Below are positions 56,813 through 64,000 of a stretch of DNA of 64,000 nt, piece by piece. Under the pieces are notes generated by a model. It was not told where the DNA came from, did not search any database, and saw nothing but the letters and a program-made list of their open reading frames with translations. Origin of the DNA: Leptopterna dolabrata (taxonomy: Eukaryota > Arthropoda > Insecta > Hemiptera > Miridae); NCBI GenBank assembly GCA_954871275.1, contig OX940977.1:35188493-35252492 (forward strand). The letters are read 5' to 3'. Position 1 is the stretch's first letter. The number at the start of each line of letters is the position of its first letter. The translations under genes and the position numbers were made by a program.

Positions 56813-57050
56813 AGTCTCCATCTCCATCCTCATCAGAATCAGCATCCGCGTTCTCTACACCAGATTCAGCATCCCCGTTCTCTTCATCATTTCCTTGACT
56901 GTCATCAGGGGATTCATCGTCATCACTGAGCGACTCGCCACTTCCATCGTTTTCAGGATCATCGTCGAGCGACTGATCGAGGTCGTCCTCAAACGTATCA
57001 TAACTGCTTTCCGGTTCCGCCACTTTAGGTTTCACGGTTTTAGCTTTCAT
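56813..57050 (-). CDS. NOC2L: NOC2L exon 1 (coding start)
   Basis: ATG at 57050, 238 nt. KAKTVKPKVAEPESSYDTFE and then a run of ~55 mostly acidic residues (DDLDQSLDDDPEND...). The last base (T) joins GG of exon 2 into Trp. TATTTCAG lies 8 bp before the ATG, so an upstream non-coding exon probably exists. Confidence 0.85.
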
Positions 57051-58496
57051 TTTTTTTCTGAAATATAGCAACAATATCCTATTATCTAACAAATTACATA
57101 GATACCGTACTTTAGCGTGATTTCCTGAATCCTTATCCAACTCTGGTAACAGAGATAATGTTTTTAGGCTGAGCGTCATTCTGAAATTTGCACGACGACA
57201 CCGAAGAAAAATGTGACCAGTAAATAACCGATCGGCTATAATAGTGTAACTAAGAAACGTCACGGGGCAACTAGTAATAATTGAATATTGATATATAAAA
57301 CGCAATGATGTGTGTCTCTAGGTACGTCTTCTCCGTCTAAAGTTCTAAACTACTGGTAAGTATAGGACCGATTTTGGACACATTTATCGCGGTTGGTATC
57401 GTTGGTCCTCGCACCACGGCGCACATGTAGGCCACCTTGATTTTCCGATACTCCTCAATGCGGCACTCATTCGCAACAGTCATCCGAGTAAACACATGAG
57501 GTAACTAAGTTAAGGTCTTCGTATGTGTACCAATGTTTGCCTCCGATTCCGTTTAAATTGATTTTGTTCAGACGAAGTTTTTGCAGCAATTCTAACGGTA
57601 CCAGAACGATTACTGTGTTACTGGCCGTTCACATTTTATACTGGGAAAAGGAGATAAAACGCAACAATCAACAATCCAGAACAGAATTTTCGATTCAGAA
57701 ATTTGTGAGACTGCCATTATCAAGTGCGAATTTTTTGTGGCTTCTCTTCCACGCCTACCGGTCTAGAGCCCGTTGAATTTAGTACAACTGCTGGTATACT
57801 AATGTATTAGAAAATAATTATCATTAATCACCTCAAGACCTGACCAGAACATTCTTGCTTTACCCTTCCTTCAATCTTACTAACTGCGTGACAAATGCAA
57901 AGGTTCAAAGCGGTTGCTGAAATTTGTTAACCGTGCTTGAAATGGATTTTGAGTAGGTAGATTTTTCAATGAAGTAATGATGGAAATACTTACTAAAAAC
58001 AAATAATGATCACAGCATTCAGCAGAACTGATCACAACATTCAACGCCAGAATATAAATACAAATCTCACGTGGTTCTGGCTGTTATCGCTGTTATCAGA
58101 CGCAGATAGCTAGTATGGTGGCGAAGCTTATCTCAAAAAAGAAAGGATATCATCCCACAATGTTTTACTTTCCCTATATGCCTTTTCAATGTAGACAAGG
58201 GCAATAAGAATTTTCCTTTCCAATTTAAATAAATTTTCTTCACATCCCAAATTCAGGCAGTAATTTTGTTAAGCGCGACTGCAAACAGTTATTAAGACAC
58301 ATAAAATTATTTTTAAACTCCTGCACTTTTCCAAACTTCTCCTTATCAGCTGTTCTGTCATGTCCACCTAAATTTTGATAACAAATCTTTTCTATTTTCA
58401 GTTTTTTGTGGTGCCCTCCTCTGTTTTGCTGAAGGTCGATTTTCTTGAATTTCTGCAGTTTCAGTCGATTAGTCAACACACGGATTTTCTGTCAAG
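57051..58496. promoter_or_regulatory. Divergent intergenic region NOC2L / MIC19
   Basis: About 1.4 kb between oppositely oriented start codons. No clear core promoter is recognised. Both genes should start transcription here. Confidence 0.4.
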
Positions 58497-59081
58497 ATGG
58501 GAGGGTCGCAAAGCGCGAGGAAGGTGACGCTGGACAACCCTAACCCTGACCCCCACGAACTCAACAACTTAATCAGGGTGTCGGATAATGTGGTTCAGCG
58601 ACTGAAGAGCCCCCAGCACACGTCGAATGCTGCTGATGCAGCAGGCCAGACGACTGAGGACAAGCCCAAGGCGATGATCGGAACACCAGTAAGCAAACCT
58701 CATTTTTATAGTTTGAGAGACGAGATGAGAGTGCACGGTTTACCTTATCTAACCACAAAAGATATCCAGGAGTACATTCAGACGGAGGTGGACCAGACCA
58801 ACAAGTATTGGGAAGAGAGGATGAAAAAGCTCCAAGAGGGTCACAAACGTATGGAAGAGAAGATGCTGGATGAGTACACCAAAGCGCAAATCGAACTTGA
58901 GAAACACCTCCCGCGACAGATCCCGGAGGATGCCGAGGTACCGTGCACCGATCTCAGTGGAAATTTAGCCAAATGCTTCAAAGAGAATCAGAAGGAATCG
59001 TTGAAATGCTTGCCACAAATCGAGGCATTCAAGGGCTGTCTCAGTGAGGCGAGGAAGCACGTCGTTCAGGTACAGGGGTGA
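58497..59081 (+). CDS. CHCHD3: MICOS subunit MIC19/MIC25 (CHCHD3/6-type)
   Basis: 194 residues in one open frame. MGGSQSARKVT is the MIC19 N terminus, with Gly2 for myristoylation. Residues 88-135 are a coiled coil (YWEERMKKLQEG...). The CHCH domain carries two CX9C pairs, C150-C160 and C171-C181. MIC19 holds cristae junctions at the inner mitochondrial membrane. It is shorter than vertebrate CHCHD3 (227). A good donor (CAG/GTACAG) at 59069, four codons before the stop, could splice in phase to the exon at 62440. No coding introns are evident. Confidence 0.88.
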   Translation: MGGSQSARKVTLDNPNPDPHELNNLIRVSDNVVQRLKSPQHTSNAADAAGQTTEDKPKAMIGTPVSKPHFYSLRDEMRVHGLPYLTTKDIQEYIQTEVDQTNKYWEERMKKLQEGHKRMEEKMLDEYTKAQIELEKHLPRQIPEDAEVPCTDLSGNLAKCFKENQKESLKCLPQIEAFKGCLSEARKHVVQVQG

Positions 59082-60477
59082 ACTTTTCGAATCACCTAGT
59101 TTTACTCTTCGCCATCTGCCATAGTCAGTGCGGTGTCACTATGACCATGAACAGCTACGTCATAATGTTTCTATTGTTTTGTTTCTTCTTGTCTAGTTAT
59201 TAAATGGCCCGTATACATTTACTTATTCGAGTTAGTCATTTCCTACACTCACTCCCTTCTTCTGTTCACGCCATGATGGTTGAGAACAATCTCAACTAAA
59301 ATTAGACAGGTCATGCAGCTCAATCAACTCAGGATAGCTGGAGAGGTGCGTTCACGTGGCCTTGGATGGAGTTCTGCAGACATCCATATGAATGGCGTTT
59401 GTTATATAGGTACAAGCAAAATGAGTCTTATTGAATACGGGCAAGCCCAAGTAGGTACATGGATAAATACAGCGTGGAAAAACAAACAAGAAAATAATAT
59501 TGTTAACACCATTGGAGGAAAGAAATTTAATAGAAATGGCAATGCATGTCTTTCGCAAACTTGTTGAGGAGGCTATGATCGTCTTGACTAGAAATGACGG
59601 ACTGTGCATAGTGCACATGCATGCTTGAGGTGCGAGATTTACTTATTGGAAAGTTCATTTGTCATAAAAATAGAATTGAGCAACCTAACTATAGGTCTCT
59701 CGTTATTAAAGCATTTGGCCAAGAGTAAGGGACAAGTTTGTGATTGGTTGATCCGGACAGGTAACTTCTATCTCACGGGTTAGCATCCTAACATGTTTGC
59801 TCTATGTAATAACTGCTACTTGTATTTCAAGTTGTGTGGGCTCCATTAGCGTAGTAAGTCACTTACATTTCCCAATCACAGCGAGTTAAGGTCGGTGCAC
59901 TCCGGAGCCGATAAATGTTGCAAAGCACATTAGCAGCATGTAAAGCCACAACACAACAAAAAAAATGCGCCCATCTCAGTAAAAACAGAGTACATTTCCA
60001 TGGAAGTGAACTGCACTCCGGCTAGTTGTCGTACGTACACTACTGACAGAAAAGTACGCCAGGAAGGTCGGCTTTCCATGCATTCCGCCCTGGCTGTTGT
60101 GTTACGAACTAAATCACTCGTGAATAAATCGTGGAAACCCATTTCAAAGAAAAATGGAGTTATTGAAAAATAGTCTATTTCCACTTACATGAAGAGGTGA
60201 CCTTATAAATAGTCAAAAAGTGAAATGTGGTAGATTGGGATTGGTTATGAAGAAGAATGGTGAAGGGAACAAAGGAAGGGGGGTCGATTCTGATTGGCCC
60301 TGGAAGAGATTGCCAAAAAGTGAAAGGAGGTGTGGGGGGGGGGGGGGGGGAGAGATGTTACAGAAATGAACTCAATAATGGAGAAAAACTTGAAGGATTA
60401 CATAATTTACCCAACCTACCACTCTCAATAATTTCGAATAGCCATTACTCGCCGCTATACTTTTAATACTTTTCTTT

Positions 60478-61520
60478 AGCTAAATTCTGTTCACTCATCG
60501 GTATAGATGTTAATCATACTATGGAAAGCAGCATGTTTGTGGATGATTTGAAGTACTATGAATGGTAATATAGCTGTAAGTATCTTTCCTATATTTGGAA
60601 AACGTACGTTTTCCATTATTCAACGAATGGCAAAGTCCAGAAAATTTAGATGATTACATGCGAATTCTAAGGTGAAGTTAATGATAGAAGTGAGGTGAAG
60701 TTAATCTACGTTATTAATTTTTGTGTGATATGAACCGAGTTGTCTTCAAGTCCCTTTCCAAAGAATGATGATATCGTCTACATACCTAATCCAATAAAGG
60801 AGGCTATCTGATTTACATTTTCGGAAACTTCGTTTTTCAAGAAAATCCATATAAATATCTACAAGCAATGGAGATCCCATTGCAACCCCTGGCTGAGTGT
60901 AGTATTTCCCATCGAACAAGAAATAATTCTGATCCATGTTGATAGATGTAAAGAGGTTGATTCACGATTCTAATTTAAATTTGTTTGAACAAGAAGAATT
61001 GTGTAATTTAATGTCTGTATGGATCAGAATTATTTCTTGTTCGGTGGGAAATACTATACTTACTCAGCCAGGGGCTGCAATGGGATCTCCATTGCTTGCA
61101 GATATTTATATGGGTTTTCTTGAAAAACAAATTTTCCGAAAATGTAAATCAGATAGCCTCCTTTATTGGATTAGGTAGGTAGACGATACCATCATTCTAT
61201 GGTAAGGGACTGAAAGACAACTTCGGTCATATCATACAAAAATCCATTCATTAACTTCACCTTAGAATTCGGATGTAATCACTTAAATTTTCTTGATCTT
61301 TCCATTTCGTGGAATAATGGAAAACATGAGTTTTCAATAAATATATAGGAAAGATACTTATAGCGATATTACCATTTATAGTACTTCAAATCATGCAGCA
61401 GTCCACAAACATGCTGGTTTCCATAGTATGATTAACAGAGCTTTATCTATACTGATAACTGAACAGAATTTAGGTAAAGAAAAGTTAACTATTGAAAGTA
61501 TAGTGGCGAGTAATGGCTAT
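60478..61520. mobile_element. Head-to-head pair of Penelope-like RT fragments
   Basis: Minus strand (60937-60746): NYFLFDGKYYTQPGVAMGSP then RYVDDIIILW. Plus strand (about 60936-61490): LTQPGAAMGSPLLADIYMGF, VDDTIILW and NHAAVHKHAGFHSM. These match the Penelope-like element RT core. Both copies have stops. The arms mirror each other about a centre near 60955. Confidence 0.8.
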
Positions 61521-61639
61521 GGGGGCGATCTCATGGATACAGTATGGAATAGGGTTCTTAGAAAAGAGTAGGGAAGGAGTTTCAAACCTAATTAGGGAAG
61601 CTACGACGGAGGAAAAGATTCGGATCAGTATTTCGCCGT

Positions 61640-61930
61640 ACGCTGTATTTCGCACTTTTCGAAGTTACCATGAACCAAAATTGACGAAATTCGGTTTATA
61701 GGTCCCATTTGGGGTCTAGTTGGTCCTCGAAGCTCGGCGTTAATGTCAGTCATCCCTAAGGGGTGAAAAATAGGGGTTGAAGTTTCCAGGACGCCGTTAT
61801 CTCGAATTTTTCAACGTTTTTAAATAACTAGTTTTCGAACTTGGGAGTTTTCTGAGACCACCCGGAGCATTATGCGTCCAGCAGTTCGTTCACCGTAAGG
61901 CCCAGAAGTTTGCATCACCAAGCTTCTTCA
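61640..61930 (-). repeat. Host repeat D, inverted copy
   Basis: The inverse contains AACGCCGAGCTTCGAGGACC and CTAGACCCCAAATGGGACC. It directly follows the Penelope-like pair. Confidence 0.65.
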
Positions 61931-62439
61931 ACAGGAAGGTGAATGGAATTGTGTACATTCAGCCCAGCTATCATTGCTAGGGACGCAGCAGCAATTGGTA
62001 ATTGGCCCGAGACCTGGACCCTCTGAAGGTGCGGTTGGTGTCAAAATTAGGTAGGTATCAGAATGGCATCACTTTCATTTAAAAAAATTAAATAAACACA
62101 TATGCAGACCCCATTAGATTTTTTGTGGGATGCTTCAAGGGGAGCGAGGGCAGTGATTGGTGCCTACCTACATAAAGACTGTTGGATCTGCTGCCACCTG
62201 CAGAATCATGCTTCCTTTGCAAATCCTGTAGTTCTAGGCTAGGCATCCTTTTTCCTAGTCCCCATCACTTGGGTCTGCTGAAGTGTCAGTAGGGCGGAAC
62301 CAAACCCTTTAAATATTTTTCCTACGCCCCTCATTAAAATGACGTGGTAGGTAGGTTCCTACCAATGTGATCGAGGAATTCGGTTCACAGGCCTCAACTT
62401 TACAAAATATTGTTGGTACTTGAATGTTGTGTTCATTAG

Positions 62440-62580
62440 GAGGAAGATGACTATCCAGATGAATGCAAATACCAAGACTACAGGGATAAGGCTGAGAAAC
62501 AACACGAAGAAAACAAACAAAAGGAAGCCAAGAAGAAAGATGAGAGAGACAAGGCCAAAGAGAAAAATAAAGTCTGTTAA
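62440..62580 (+). CDS. Orphan terminal exon, Lys/Glu-rich
   Basis: Acceptor TTCATTAG before 62440. It encodes EEDDYPDECKYQDYRDKAEK, a charged helix and KEKNKVC, with TAA at 62578. Codon use and lack of stops look coding. It is phase 0, compatible with the donor at 59069 of the MIC19 gene, which would give an alternative C terminus. Otherwise it belongs to an unseen gene. Confidence 0.45.
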   Translation, partial: EEDDYPDECKYQDYRDKAEKQHEENKQKEAKKKDERDKAKEKNKVC

Positions 62581-63402
62581 AACAGCCTACCTTTCCTTAA
62601 GTAATTTCCAAGCCAGACCATAATAATTACCTATAGCTTTCTTCCGTCAAATTAAACTTATTTTTAAACAGATTTCATGTTCACTTTACACTGGGAAGTT
62701 AAATTTGAAATCTCCAGAGTTTAGTTAGAAGTTGAAAAAGCTTTGTTAATTTGTAGCCAAGATGTTTTCGCTGTGTCGTACTAAAACTTTTTCCCATCAT
62801 ATCAAACTACTTTCGACGAAATTTTACAAATTCAAATTTTTTCAATTTCACATTACTTGAACTTGTTGAAATTAAACATTTCCAACCTTAAAATAGATAG
62901 GTACCTAGTTGAATTTCGAGTAGAAAAGTTTAACTAGAAATTAAAAACATTTCAAGTTTCATTTTAAATTGGTTAAAAAAAAGAACAATTTAATTTGGTG
63001 GAAGGCTAGGTATATCTGTATGAACTTTTGTAATACTGGGTGGCTAGGGTGTAGGAGATAGGCAGGTAGATGTTAAGGTTCTATTTATGGTGTAGGTCTT
63101 ACCTTATATCTTGCTCCTACAACAAGAAAGTGCTTACCTCACCAGCGATAAGCTTTTCATCTATTAATAAAGACACCCGGAATATGCCTAGTAAGGAAAT
63201 ATCTAGGGTTATAACTTTTTTTAAACGTTTATTGTCAAGTTTTTTTCTTTTCCTGATTGGTTTCTGCTGGCTGTTCAGTGGTCTTGTGGGAATGGAACTT
63301 CAAACCCCGAAATATTTTTTAAATATTCGTAGAGGCCATAATCTCGTTGTACACAGGTTACATATTACCTAATTTATACACCCAAATTGCAAAATAAAAA
63401 TG

Positions 63403-64000
63403 TAGTGATCGGCTGCTCCCTATTAACATGTAATAGCGTCACTTGAGGTATAAGCCGCGTCTTGGCGGTTTCCCGGAGCGGGGTTCCCCACCCCCCTCCG
63501 GGTCTGTAATAAGGGGTATAAAAAGGCGATGTATTTAACCAATAAACATGCATTCCAAGTCACAAACCGACTCAAGCAGTCTCGTGTACTCATTCCTAGA
63601 TATAGCTCCCGCTGGATCATCACACTGGTCACCCCGACAACGAACACGCAACCTTCACCGGCTACCGGCTTCTGCGAACAGCGTCTCGCCTTCTCGCCTC
63701 TAGCGACTGCTCAACGCGCATCTTCGCTGGCTTCCTGCCTTCTGTGAACAACATCCCGCCTTCTCGCCTCTAGCGACGGCTCGATACGCACGTTCGCCGG
63801 CTTCCTGCCCTCTGCGAAGAGCGCCCCGCATTCTCGCCTCCAGCGACGGCTTAAAACGCACATTCGCTTTGACCTTCAACGGACTTACAAAGGTCCTTTT
63901 CAGGACCACTGTCTGTTTCAGCCTTTCAGTTTCAGCCACCTCGGACTTTCGCGACCGCAACGCCGGCAGAGCAACGTACCCTTGCCCCGGCCATCTTCGG
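63403..64000 (+). mobile_element. Probable 5' LTR and leader of an LTR retrotransposon
   Basis: TGTAGTGATCGGCTGC opens the putative LTR. GGTATAAAAAGG at 63514-63525 is a good TATA box. It may end at ATCACA (63625), followed by TGGTCACCCCGACA, which resembles the leader start of insect Ty3/gypsy elements. The pol part lies beyond the window, so this is tentative. Confidence 0.45.
63670..63875. repeat. 70-bp tandem repeat, 2.9 units
   Basis: Units start at 63670, 63740 and 63810, each with CTTCTCGCCT and AGCGAC blocks. It is GC-rich, in the leader of the putative LTR element. Confidence 0.85.

Overview
The window is nuclear DNA of an insect: AT-rich, with spliced nucleolar and mitochondrial genes and dense DNA transposons. 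The abundant TAGGTACCTA-type short repeats would suit a sternorrhynchan hemipteran (aphid, mealybug or scale), but that placement is an inference with low confidence.

Positions 1-20082 hold two separate Polinton/Maverick (adintovirus-like) integrants, which are DNA-virus-derived elements. Element 1 (1-7185, left end outside the window) carries a zinc-finger/DDE integrase, a protein-primed-type family B DNA polymerase with a Vsr-like insert, a small membrane protein and a small OB-fold-like protein. It ends inside the (TA)n tract of a host repeat. Element 2 (8088-20082) can be delimited exactly. It has 205-bp terminal inverted repeats, a 6-bp target duplication (AGTACA), and two uninterrupted copies of its target repeat elsewhere in the window. 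It carries the virion module: adenain-like protease, pX-like core protein, PLA2-domain protein and packaging ATPase leftward, then penton-like, membrane and major capsid proteins and a second, clearly different integrase rightward. Its polymerase is missing; an intruding host transposon lies in that place. The ATPase is frameshifted and the protease has lost an ATG, so element 2 is a fossil. Both elements use the same signals: a TATAATAAA motif touching the ATG, an extended 36-bp promoter in front of the polymerase, the small membrane protein and the OB-like gene, AT palindromes behind genes, and GC-rich palindromes whose stem sequences differ between copies.

Positions 20083-37367 are host DNA with a pogo remnant, a large hAT fold-back element (21876-24652) with a second transposon nested in one arm, the three-exon RPF1 gene on the minus strand (29391 to 24823), a piggyBac MITE, and several copies of unnamed repeat families (called A, B, C and D here).

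Positions 37368-57050 hold the 12-exon NOC2L gene on the minus strand, reconstructed to 687 codons with every splice phase consistent. Its introns contain two hAT elements with 8-bp duplications, a Tc1/IS630-type remnant with TA duplications, and fold-back MITEs. RPF1 and NOC2L are both nucleolar 60S ribosome-assembly factors and lie head-to-tail.

Positions 57051-64000: NOC2L is divergent from an intronless-looking MIC19/CHCHD3 gene (58497-59081). Downstream are a head-to-head pair of Penelope-like reverse-transcriptase fragments, an orphan terminal exon (62440-62580) and, at the right edge, the probable 5' end of an LTR retrotransposon with a 70-bp tandem repeat. Stretches not listed as features were read and showed nothing that could be supported.
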